A stretch of DNA of 30,684 nucleotides. Source: RGIG5579 sp045590715. GTDB lineage: Bacteria > Bacillota > Clostridia > Oscillospirales > SIG627. The DNA is taken from NCBI GenBank assembly GCA_045590715.1, contig JAZNRO010000095.1, positions 1 through 30,684 of the forward strand, written 5' to 3'. Each line of letters begins with the position of its first letter. Position 1 is the first letter of the stretch. Made by a program: the position numbers and the translations under genes. Of this stretch, positions 17,061 to 23,816 are shown piece by piece. The notes beneath the pieces are model-generated. The model made no database searches. It saw nothing but the letters and a program-made list of their open reading frames with translations, and was not told the DNA's origin.

Positions 17061-17098
17061 TAAAAATCCTCCTCTGCACTTTTATTATACAGAGGAAG
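17061..17098 (-). terminator. Probable terminator of the regulator-kinase operon
   Basis: On the minus strand CTTCCTCTG (17098-17090) pairs with CAGAGGAGG (17076-17068) over 9 bp with one G-U, with a 13-nt loop. ATTTTTA follows. The loop contains the TATAAT of the orphan promoter described separately, so the two readings compete or overlap. Confidence 0.55.
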
Positions 17099-17115
17099 AT
17101 TGAAGTTTCATTGAA
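17084..17115 (-). promoter_or_regulatory. Orphan response-regulator-type promoter after the kinase gene
   Basis: On the minus strand: TTCAAT (17115-17110), 5 bp, TTCAAT (17104-17099), 9 bp, TATAAT (17089-17084). The layout is the same as at the regulator and exporter promoters. The transcript would run antisense into the 3' end of spoIVB. GGAGG-ATTTTT-ATG-TAG follows, a ribosome site with a start codon directly followed by a stop. Confidence 0.6.
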
Positions 17116-17118
17116 TTT

Positions 17119-18348
17119 TTACAAAGAAGGAATTTGCAGCGTAAAGGAAACGAAGCCCCGGAAGCAATCTACCCGAATCTGCCCCTTGTGAGCGATTGCA
17201 ATGGCCTTTGCAATCGCAAGGCCCAGGCCGTAGTGCTTTTCCTCGCTGTTCCGGACGGGATCTGCCCGATAAAAACGTTCGAAAAGTTTTGTCCGTTGTT
17301 CTTCGGGGATCTCATCGGCTCTGTTGATAACGGAAAGCTTTGCAAGGCCGTGTTCTGCACGCAAGCAAAGCCAAATATCGCCCGGCTCTTTGCTGTGGCG
17401 AATGGCATTATCAAGCAGAATGGAAACGATCTGCCTGAGCTGCGGGCCGTTTCCGACAACACATACGTTTTCTGCGATCTGAGTATTCAAAACAAAGCCC
17501 TTTTCAAAGGCAACGCTTTCAAAGGGTAAGGCTTCCCCACAGACCAAACGGCTCAGATCCACCCGTTCCATCTGAACGGCGGCATTTTCGGTGCGGGCAA
17601 GCTCAAGAAGCTGAGCTACCAGCACCCCCATGCGTCGGTTTTCATACTGAATGTTGTAAAGCCACTTATTTTCGCCCAACTCTCTGGATAAAAGTTCTAA
17701 ATTGGCGCTCATCACCGAGATCGGTGTTTTCAGTTCGTGGCCCGCATCGGAAACAAACTGTTTTTGCTTCTCATAGCTTTCCTCCAGGGGATTTACGATC
17801 TTTTTTGCTAACCATACCGATAAAAAGAAAAATACGATTAAAAACGCGACGCCGAAGAGAAGCGTGTATCGAAAAAGCGTTCCGGCACTTTCGTGAAAGA
17901 CCGTATTATCCTTAAAGGTAACAAGGGTATAATACCCCTTATCCATTTTGTAAAAGGCGAGATTCTTTTTCGTGCCGAGCTCCCTTTTCCCTCCCAGAAT
18001 CTCACGAGCCAGATCGGAAAGCTCCTGATCGGAATGAACGGCAGAAGAATCATTTTGGATTTCAAGAATCTCTCCCTGGTAAGAAAAAGCCACGGTATAA
18101 AAAGTAGATAATCGAAAAACAGGCGACTGCGTAAATTCCGGCTCAAAAATGCTTCCGCCGGGCACGGGCATGGCCGACGGCCTTCCGGGCAAGGTGTAGC
18201 GTTGGGCGTAGGCCTTCAGCATCATGGTGTTTTCCCTGGTCATCTCAAAATAACTGGAAGCGTAGATCACACCAAGGGTAAATCCCCAAAGAAGGACCAA
18301 AATCGACATAATGGAAATAACGATCTTCCTTCTAGATCTTTTAAACAT
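17119..18348 (-). CDS. Sensor histidine kinase
   Basis: This is a membrane sensor kinase paired with the response regulator that precedes it. The 409-aa protein has membrane segments at about residues 9-31 and 163-183 enclosing an outside sensor region of about 130 residues that I cannot classify. The dimerisation/H-box has H204 in FVSDAGHELKTP. The N-box is QIVSILLDNAIRHS and the ATP lid motifs are RADEIPEEQRTKLFERFYR and GLGLAIAKAI. The first G-box lacks the usual DxGxG and reads NRADEIP, a variant seen in related kinases. I chose the ATG at 18348 (GAGG 7 nt upstream) over a GTG two codons earlier. It overlaps the regulator gene by 8 bp. Confidence 0.93.
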   Translation of the reverse strand: MFKRSRRKIVISIMSILVLLWGFTLGVIYASSYFEMTRENTMMLKAYAQRYTLPGRPSAMPVPGGSIFEPEFTQSPVFRLSTFYTVAFSYQGEILEIQNDSSAVHSDQELSDLAREILGGKRELGTKKNLAFYKMDKGYYTLVTFKDNTVFHESAGTLFRYTLLFGVAFLIVFFFLSVWLAKKIVNPLEESYEKQKQFVSDAGHELKTPISVMSANLELLSRELGENKWLYNIQYENRRMGVLVAQLLELARTENAAVQMERVDLSRLVCGEALPFESVAFEKGFVLNTQIAENVCVVGNGPQLRQIVSILLDNAIRHSKEPGDIWLCLRAEHGLAKLSVINRADEIPEEQRTKLFERFYRADPVRNSEEKHYGLGLAIAKAIAIAHKGQIRVDCFRGFVSFTLQIPSL

Positions 18349-19024
18349 CGTCACACCTCAATTCATAGCCCACACCGCGCACCGCTTTGATCTGGGTCTT
18401 CGCTCCCACGAAGCTAAGTTTTTTGCGGGTAAAGGACATATACACCTCTACGTTGTTATACTCAGCGTCACTTTCATAACCCCAGATCTTCATGGCAAGT
18501 TGCTCTCTTGTCAGGATCTGGCCACTGTTTACAATGAAGTATTCCAGGATCCGGCATTCCTTTTCACTGAGCCGAACGCTCTGGCCGCTAACCGTGCACG
18601 ATAGAGTAAAAGCGCCGGGATCCAGCACGATATCCGCAAAAGAAAGCGCCCCGTCTGCCGTTGACGAATTTCGCCTGAGAAGGGCCCGCAAGCGAGCCAG
18701 AAGTTCCCGGGTCAGAAAAGGCTTTGTCAGATAATCGTCAGCGCCGCTGTCAAGCCCCATGACCTTATCATCAAGCTCCGCCTTTGCACTCAGCATCAGG
18801 ATGGGCGTTGCGATACCCCGGCTACGGGCTTTTTTCACCACCTCAAAGCCGTTCATTTCGGGAAGCATCACGTCAAGAATCGCCGCATCATAAATATTAC
18901 TCTCAATGGCTACCAGACCCTCAAGGCCGTTTTCATAATGATCCACCTGATATTTTTCGAGGCGCAGAATTTCGCAAAGTGCTTCCGCCATTCTTTTTTC
19001 GTCTTCAACCAGTAAAATTCTCAT
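18341..19024 (-). CDS. OmpR/PhoB-family response regulator
   Basis: This is a two-domain transcription factor of 227 aa. The receiver domain has acidic D8, phosphoacceptor D51 (AAILDVMLP) and K101 (DDYLTKPF). The C-terminal winged helix spans about 130-225 (LSEKECRILEYFIVNSGQILTREQLAMKIWG, quoted as LSEKECRILEYF and LTREQLAMKIWG). The start is the ATG at 19024 with GGGGAGG 7 nt upstream; an in-frame ATG at 19048 overlaps the -10 and is unlikely. Members of this family bind 6-bp direct repeats one helical turn apart, which is what stands before its own operon and the exporter operon. Confidence 0.95.
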   Translation of the reverse strand: MRILLVEDEKRMAEALCEILRLEKYQVDHYENGLEGLVAIESNIYDAAILDVMLPEMNGFEVVKKARSRGIATPILMLSAKAELDDKVMGLDSGADDYLTKPFLTRELLARLRALLRRNSSTADGALSFADIVLDPGAFTLSCTVSGQSVRLSEKECRILEYFIVNSGQILTREQLAMKIWGYESDAEYNNVEVYMSFTRKKLSFVGAKTQIKAVRGVGYELRCDDV

Positions 19025-19046
19025 CACAACACCTCCCCGTATAGCC

Positions 19047-19078
19047 ATTATACCACAAAAGATTGAAGAAAGATTTAA
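19047..19078 (-). promoter_or_regulatory. Promoter and predicted regulator site of the two-component operon
   Basis: On the minus strand: TTAAAT (19078-19073), 5 bp, TTCAAT (19067-19062), 9 bp, TATAAT (19052-19047). There is no -35 consensus at the usual distance, as in activator-dependent promoters. It predicts autoregulation. Confidence 0.72.
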
Positions 19079-19082
19079 TTTT

Positions 19083-19118
19083 TACAGAAAAGAGGCGATA
19101 CACCGTATCGCCTCTAAA
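19083..19118 (-). terminator. Terminator of the ABC exporter operon
   Basis: On the minus strand AGAGGCGATA (19115-19106) and TATCGCCTCT (19100-19091) form a perfect 10-bp stem with a CGGTG loop. A short TTTCTG tail follows. It separates the exporter operon from the regulator promoter 5 bp further on. Confidence 0.82.
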
Positions 19119-19120
19119 AA

Positions 19121-19774
19121 TTATCTGTTTCTACTGCCATATCTTACCAGTTCATACCGCTGGTCGCACATTGCCGCAACCTCCGGCGAATGGCTGACCA
19201 GGATCACGCATTTTCCTTGATTGGCAAGTTCTCGGAAGATATTCATAATTTCATTTTGCGTTTCCATATCAAGATTTCCCGTAGGCTCGTCTGCCAAAAT
19301 AACATCGGGATCGTAAGAAAGTGCACGGGCAATGGCAACTCTCTGCTGCTGACCACCGGATAATTTCAGAACCCGGCGGATTGCCTCTTCCGGCGAAAGC
19401 CCCACTGAGGAAAGAAGCGCCAGGGCTCTCTCCTTTTTCCCTTTCTTTTTATATCCGGCCACGTCCATAGATAAAATCACATTTTCCAAAGCAGTAAATT
19501 TCGTAATCAGATTAAAGCTTTGGAATACCACGCCGATATATTTGGAACGGAAGGTATATTTGTCCATCTTTGCCACGCTCTGATTCTCATATAAGATCTG
19601 TCCGGAAGTGGGTGCGGCAAGGCCGGAAAGAAGGGATAAAAGCGTGGTCTTGCCGGCGCCGGACTTTCCGATAATGCAATACATCTTTCCTTTTTCAAAT
19701 TCGTATGAAACGTTTTGCAACACGGGCGTTTTGTCATAAGAAAAGCAAATGTTTTCAAGGGATAAAACTGACAT
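19121..19774 (-). CDS. ABC transporter ATP-binding protein (MacB/LolD type)
   Basis: This is the ATPase of a FtsX-type exporter. The 217-aa protein has Walker A GKSGAGKT (36-43), the Q-loop VVFQSFNL, signature LSGGQQQRVAIARAL, Walker B VILADEPTGNLD and the H-loop SHSPEVA. The sequence fits the class that powers lipoprotein or antimicrobial-peptide export rather than import. GGAG lies upstream of the ATG at 19774. It follows the permease gene by 15 bp in one operon. Confidence 0.95.
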   Translation of the reverse strand: MSVLSLENICFSYDKTPVLQNVSYEFEKGKMYCIIGKSGAGKTTLLSLLSGLAAPTSGQILYENQSVAKMDKYTFRSKYIGVVFQSFNLITKFTALENVILSMDVAGYKKKGKKERALALLSSVGLSPEEAIRRVLKLSGGQQQRVAIARALSYDPDVILADEPTGNLDMETQNEIMNIFRELANQGKCVILVSHSPEVAAMCDQRYELVRYGSRNR

Positions 19775-19789
19775 CTTTCTTCTCCTTTC

Positions 19790-21433
19790 TCAATCTCGGT
19801 TGGCAAGGATCTTCAAGGGATCGTACCGCATAATAAAGAGTACCGATACCAGGCTCGCTACCAGGGTCAGAAGGAGTCCTACGCCAAGCATCTGAAATAC
19901 TACCGTTAAATTCATTGCGGAATTCACTTCCGTAATATAATCTTCCGCGCTTCCCAGCATATTTTCAAAGGGATTTCTTCCTCCTTCCCCTCCGCCGGGG
20001 ATCTCCGAGGGCATTTCGCCGCCGGGCATTCCGGGCATTCCGCCTCCGAAATCACCGGGACGGCCAAAGTTTTCCTCCATTTGAGATTGCTGCGAATTCT
20101 GACTTTCAATCTGCCCTTCCAAGAGCGCATTGGTAACGGGAACGGAGCTGACCGCGCCGATGCCGGCGCCAATGATGACCGCAATCATGGTAACCACAAG
20201 GATCTCACACATAAACTGAGCGGCAACCTTCCATTTCTTCATTCCCATTGCCGTCAGTACGCCTACCTCGTATTTGCGTTCCCTGACATTAAAGACGTTG
20301 AGAACCAGGAGAATGACCGCGCCGATAACGAGGATCACCACCAAAAATCCGCCGGCCATGGTGCTAAGGGTATTGAGAGGCGTAAGGCTGTTTTCAAAAG
20401 CGGTAAGATCGGGAGAAGATACGGTGTAGGAATCGTCAAGACCGAGGGCGCGGACTTCTTCCTCAAAAGCCTCGTATTTTTCAGCGTTTTCAAAAACGTA
20501 AGTGGCAGAAACGGATCCGGTGATCGCGCTATTACTTTCTCTTCCGAAATCATCGGTAACGGTGACAGCGTCCTCTTCAGACGCCGCAAGGATCTCTTCC
20601 AGCGCCGCCGCGCTCATATAAATTTGGTTGGCGGGATCCTGGCTCTTGCCAAAAACTGACATGGAAAAATCATTATTTTGGGTACTGGCATAAAGGCCTA
20701 CGATTTTTAGTTCATACGTTTCGCTTTCCGAAGAAGGATTTACCAAAAGAACGGTATCTCCTACGGCCAGATCGTTATAAATGGCAAGCTCTTCAGAAAC
20801 GATACATTCTTTTTCGGTCGTACCTTCTTCAAAGATCTTGCCGCCTTCCAAAACGGAAGCCGTACCGTCCATAAAGGCGCTCATAGAGCGGTCGCTGCTG
20901 TAACCGATCACGGAAAAATCCGAGGAGGTGAACATTTCTTTCCCGCCAAACATCCCGCCGCCGGGGAAAGCCATCCCGCCGCCGAAGGAGCCCTTGCCGG
21001 AATCCGATTCACTTTCTTCCTCTTCCGTTTCATCCGTTACCGGCTCCAGCTCTTCCCCTCCGTTAAAAGCCGCGGTAACGGTATAATAAAAATCCTGAAC
21101 GGACTGGGCCTTGGCGTATTTTTGATATTCTTCCAGTTCAAGGGAAGAGGCGTTTCCCATCATATCTTTAAATTGATCCCGGTCAAAACCGCCGCCCATA
21201 CCGCCGCCTCCGGTGCCGCCGGCCATATCGTTCATCATGGCGCTTCTATCGTAAGAAATGGTAGCCGTAATATCAAGTTCCGCCAAAACGCCTTCTTTGG
21301 CGCTTTCTGCCGCTTGTCGGATAGATAAGCCAAGGCAGGCGGAAACGGCAATCACAAGCGCAATGATACCGATTAAAATATTGCGCCCCATTGACCTGCT
21401 GATACATCTGAGTGCGTTTTTGATAATATACAT
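19790..21433 (-). CDS. FtsX/MacB-type ABC permease with Gly/Met-rich extracellular segments
   Basis: This is the membrane subunit of the adjacent ABC exporter, 547 aa. Topology is one membrane segment at about 18-38, an outside domain to about 365, then three segments near 370-395 (GFLVVILVIGAVILLVLNVF), 415-440 and 520-545, the four-helix FtsX plan. Three low-complexity outside stretches are rich in Gly, Met and Pro: 66-83 (MMNDM...GGGGMGGGF), about 145-168 (GGGMAFPGGGMFGG) and about 458-490 (GGGMPGMPGGEMP). I chose the ATG at 21433, which has GGGGGAG 5 nt upstream; a start six codons earlier would lie in the leader. The substrate is unknown. The neighbouring sensor kinase suggests response to envelope stress or a peptide. 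Confidence 0.93.
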   Translation of the reverse strand: MYIIKNALRCISRSMGRNILIGIIALVIAVSACLGLSIRQAAESAKEGVLAELDITATISYDRSAMMNDMAGGTGGGGMGGGFDRDQFKDMMGNASSLELEEYQKYAKAQSVQDFYYTVTAAFNGGEELEPVTDETEEEESESDSGKGSFGGGMAFPGGGMFGGKEMFTSSDFSVIGYSSDRSMSAFMDGTASVLEGGKIFEEGTTEKECIVSEELAIYNDLAVGDTVLLVNPSSESETYELKIVGLYASTQNNDFSMSVFGKSQDPANQIYMSAAALEEILAASEEDAVTVTDDFGRESNSAITGSVSATYVFENAEKYEAFEEEVRALGLDDSYTVSSPDLTAFENSLTPLNTLSTMAGGFLVVILVIGAVILLVLNVFNVRERKYEVGVLTAMGMKKWKVAAQFMCEILVVTMIAVIIGAGIGAVSSVPVTNALLEGQIESQNSQQSQMEENFGRPGDFGGGMPGMPGGEMPSEIPGGGEGGRNPFENMLGSAEDYITEVNSAMNLTVVFQMLGVGLLLTLVASLVSVLFIMRYDPLKILANRD

Positions 21434-21471
21434 AAAAACTCCCCCTCTCAAAATTCTTTCTTTGCTACCTT

Positions 21472-21503
21472 ATTATAAAAAATAAGATTGAAAATAGATT
21501 GAA
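21472..21503 (-). promoter_or_regulatory. Promoter and predicted regulator site of the ABC exporter operon
   Basis: On the minus strand: TTCAAT (21503-21498), 5 bp, TTCAAT (21492-21487), 9 bp, TATAAT (21477-21472). There is no -35 consensus at the usual spacing. Identical geometry to the regulator promoter ties the exporter to the two-component system. Confidence 0.75.
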
Positions 21504-21561
21504 GCACGCTTACTTCTATATCTTTTTCAAGATAAAATTGACTTCTTTTATCTTCTAAAAC

Positions 21562-21590
21562 AAAAAAGCACCGCAAAAGCGGTGCTTTTT
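21562..21590. terminator. Terminator hairpin with no gene upstream on the plus strand
   Basis: A6, GCACCGC (21568-21574), AAAA, GCGGTGC (21579-21585), T5. The hairpin works in both directions but stands between two divergent promoters. A second inverted repeat (21529-21537 with 21546-21554, AAGATAAAA/TTTTATCTT) lies just before it. Confidence 0.85.
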
Positions 21591-21610
21591 CTGTTCCCAC
21601 AAAAGCATCG

Positions 21611-21639
21611 TTGACAATAAAATGCACGAAAAGTATAAT
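21611..21639 (+). promoter_or_regulatory. Consensus sigma-A promoter of the AT-rich two-gene cassette
   Basis: TTGACA (21611-21616) and TATAAT (21634-21639) are both perfect and 17 bp apart. The leader is about 78 nt and ends with AAGGAG 7 nt before the ATG. No operator is evident. Confidence 0.88.
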
Positions 21640-21723
21640 AAGGGCAGTAACATGTGCTTGTTTTAATTTCAATATTTATATTTTTCGTTATTAAAACGAT
21701 ACGCTTTATCAAGGAGCAGAAGA

Positions 21724-22275
21724 ATGATAAAAGCAATATTAACTGGGGAAATGAAAAATAGTTTGCGAGAAATGATTGGGGCAGAATTTGTTTCTTATCA
21801 GTGTGGGAAAACGATTCCTACTATCAATGCCGCCTATGGAAATTTAAGAATAAACACTTCCGGAGTATCGATTGAGATCACAAATCTTGAGAAAGAAATG
21901 CCGTTTTTTGATGGAACGGAAGAAGTTGCGGTTTTACAATGTGAAAAGATAGGCTCCAACAAACCTTTTCAACCATATTGCATTGAACCCTTCCAAATCT
22001 ACGAAGTAGGAGAAATCATAAAAAGCATTGAGATTATTAAAGACAAAATCAATGTAAACAATGGTGAATATGAGATTGCTTTTGATAGAGCCATTGTAAT
22101 TCGAATGGAAAAAGGAATTTTGATGTTCTCAAGAGGGATTTGGTTTTCGGAAGAAATCGCCATTTCGGAAAATGATCAATATGATACTCTGTTTCCGATA
22201 GAAGAAGTGGTAGATGCTTGGTCAAATGAAGGAGAGTATACGGTACGAGTGGAAAGGTTTATTGAAACACTATGA
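21724..22275 (+). CDS. Unrecognised 183-aa soluble protein, first gene of the AT-rich cassette
   Basis: I do not recognise this family. There is no signal peptide or membrane segment, so it should be cytoplasmic. The composition is rich in Ile, Glu and Asn, with alternating beta-like stretches (LRINTSGVSIEITNLE, IYEVGEIIKSIEIIKDKI, EIAFDRAIVIRMEKGILMF) and an acidic C-terminus, so a mostly beta fold is likely. Hand counts on sample lines give about 32-42% GC, clearly below the flanking genes, and codons such as ATA, TTA and AAA are common. It overlaps the metallophosphoesterase gene by 4 bp (ATGA), so the two products are coupled and probably work together. Acquisition by transfer is likely. 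Confidence 0.8.
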   Translation: MIKAILTGEMKNSLREMIGAEFVSYQCGKTIPTINAAYGNLRINTSGVSIEITNLEKEMPFFDGTEEVAVLQCEKIGSNKPFQPYCIEPFQIYEVGEIIKSIEIIKDKINVNNGEYEIAFDRAIVIRMEKGILMFSRGIWFSEEIAISENDQYDTLFPIEEVVDAWSNEGEYTVRVERFIETL

Positions 22276-22946
22276 TCTATATTACAGGCGATACGCATAT
22301 TCCGGTGGATATTACAAAACTTTCCTCGAAGCGTTTTCCTCAGCAGAAAGAAATGACCGAACGCGACTTTCTTATTATTTGCGGAGATTTTGGCGGTGTT
22401 TGGTGCGGAGATAACGAAGAGCTGTATTGGAGAAAATGGCTGGAAAAGAAAAATTTTACCACCTTGTTTGTGGACGGTAATCACGAAAATTTTGACCTTT
22501 TGAATGAATTTCCCGTCTCTTCTTTCTTTGGCGGCAAGGCGCACAAGATCAGCGATAAAATCTTTCACTTGATGCGTGGGGAGATTTATGAAATAGAAGG
22601 AAAGAAAATTTTCACCTTCGGAGGAGCCGCCTCTCACGATCGGGATTTCAGAACAGAGGGGAAGAACTGGTGGAATAAAGAACTTCCAAGCGAAGAAGAA
22701 ATGAACGCTGGGATTCAAAATCTTGAGAAGGCCAGATGGGACGTGAATTTTGTCATTACCCACTGCGCACCCACCATAATTCAAAGAGAGGTTGCTTCTA
22801 ATTACGAAGAAAATATCTTGACCGAGTTTCTCCAAGGGATCAAAGATAAGCTTTCCTATCACAAGTGGTTTTTCGGTCATTATCACAAGGATGAAACAAT
22901 AGATGATCGGCACATTGCCGTCTTTCAGTCTATTTTAAAAATATGA
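22272..22946 (+). CDS. Calcineurin-like metallophosphoesterase
   Basis: This is a two-metal phosphoesterase fold, 224 aa. Metal and active-site motifs are all present: G6-D7-T8-H9, G38-D39-F40-G41-G42, G69-N70-H71-E72, H164 in VITHCAP, and G202-H203-Y204-H205. The first motif reads GDTHIPVDI where most relatives have GD-x-HG. The substrate could be a phosphoprotein, cyclic nucleotide or nucleic acid end; sequence does not decide. It is second in the AT-rich cassette and ends before a shared terminator. Relatives occur in accessory regions of Firmicutes, which fits the composition (inference). Confidence 0.9.
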   Translation: MIYITGDTHIPVDITKLSSKRFPQQKEMTERDFLIICGDFGGVWCGDNEELYWRKWLEKKNFTTLFVDGNHENFDLLNEFPVSSFFGGKAHKISDKIFHLMRGEIYEIEGKKIFTFGGAASHDRDFRTEGKNWWNKELPSEEEMNAGIQNLEKARWDVNFVITHCAPTIIQREVASNYEENILTEFLQGIKDKLSYHKWFFGHYHKDETIDDRHIAVFQSILKI

Positions 22947-22990
22947 TCATCATACAAACGCAAGAAAAAGTCAATTCATTATTTAAAAAC

Positions 22991-23018
22991 AAAAAAGCAC
23001 CCGAGAGGGTGCTTTTTT
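22991..23018. terminator. Bidirectional terminator between the phosphoesterase and amino-acid importer genes
   Basis: A6, GCACCC (22997-23002), GAGA, GGGTGC (23007-23012), T6. It serves both convergent units. Its left arm (ACAAAAAAGCACC) equals that of the hairpin at 21562. Confidence 0.92.
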
Positions 23019-23023
23019 ATTGT

Positions 23024-23803
23024 TTATTCGGTTTTGGCAAGAAAAGCGCGCAGGCGGGGGGACTGGGGATTTAAAAAGAGGTCGTCGGGATTTCCCTCTT
23101 CCGCAATAACACCGTCTGCCATAAAGATCACCTTATCACTGATCTCACGGGCAAAGCCCATTTCGTGGGTTACGATGATCATGGTAATATTCTTTTCCGC
23201 AAGCTCCCGCAGAACCTTCAGCACTTCACCGGTCAATTCCGGGTCAAGAGCGCTGGTGGGCTCGTCAAAGCAAAGGATCTTGGGAGAAAGCATCAGCGCA
23301 CGGGCGATAGCAACTCTCTGCTGCTGACCGCCGGAAAGCTCGCAGGGGTAGTTTTCCGCTTTTTCGGAAAGGCCTACCTGCTCCAAAATGGTATCCGCTC
23401 TCTGGGAGATCTCCTGGAAAATTTCTTTTTTCTTTTCCTTATAATCTTTTCTTTCCTTTGCCAGAAGGCGAGGCGCCAGGCAAAGATTATCCTTTACGCT
23501 GTACTGGGGGAAAAGATTGAACTGCTGGAAAACAAGGCCGAAATTCATTCTCTTTTCCCGAACCTTGTCGTCGCTTAATTTTTTATCGGTCAGGGCGTTG
23601 AAAAAGCTTTCGCCTTCCAGAAAAAATTCTCCTTCATCGGGATCGCAAAGGAAGTTGATACAGCGAAGAAGAGTGGTTTTTCCGCTACCGGAAGAACCGA
23701 TAATGGAAACCACCTCTCCCTTTTCCATGGAAAAATCAATTCCCTTTAAAACTTCCGTCTTACCAAAGCTCTTGGAGACGTTTTTCACTTCAAAATATGC
23801 CAT
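23024..23803 (-). CDS. Polar amino-acid ABC transporter ATP-binding protein
   Basis: This is the GlnQ/HisP-type ATPase of the importer, 259 aa. It has Walker A GSSGSGKT (36-43), LVFQQFNLFPQYSVKDNL around the Q-loop, signature LSGGQQQRVAIARAL, Walker B ILCFDEPTSALDPE and the switch histidine in IVTHEMGFAREI. I chose the ATG at 23803, with AGGAGG upstream. The frame is open 18 codons further but there is no ribosome site there, and it would run into the permease gene. It is last in the three-gene operon. Confidence 0.95.
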   Translation of the reverse strand: MAYFEVKNVSKSFGKTEVLKGIDFSMEKGEVVSIIGSSGSGKTTLLRCINFLCDPDEGEFFLEGESFFNALTDKKLSDDKVREKRMNFGLVFQQFNLFPQYSVKDNLCLAPRLLAKERKDYKEKKKEIFQEISQRADTILEQVGLSEKAENYPCELSGGQQQRVAIARALMLSPKILCFDEPTSALDPELTGEVLKVLRELAEKNITMIIVTHEMGFAREISDKVIFMADGVIAEEGNPDDLFLNPQSPRLRAFLAKTE

Positions 23804-23816
23804 AAAAACCCCTCCT

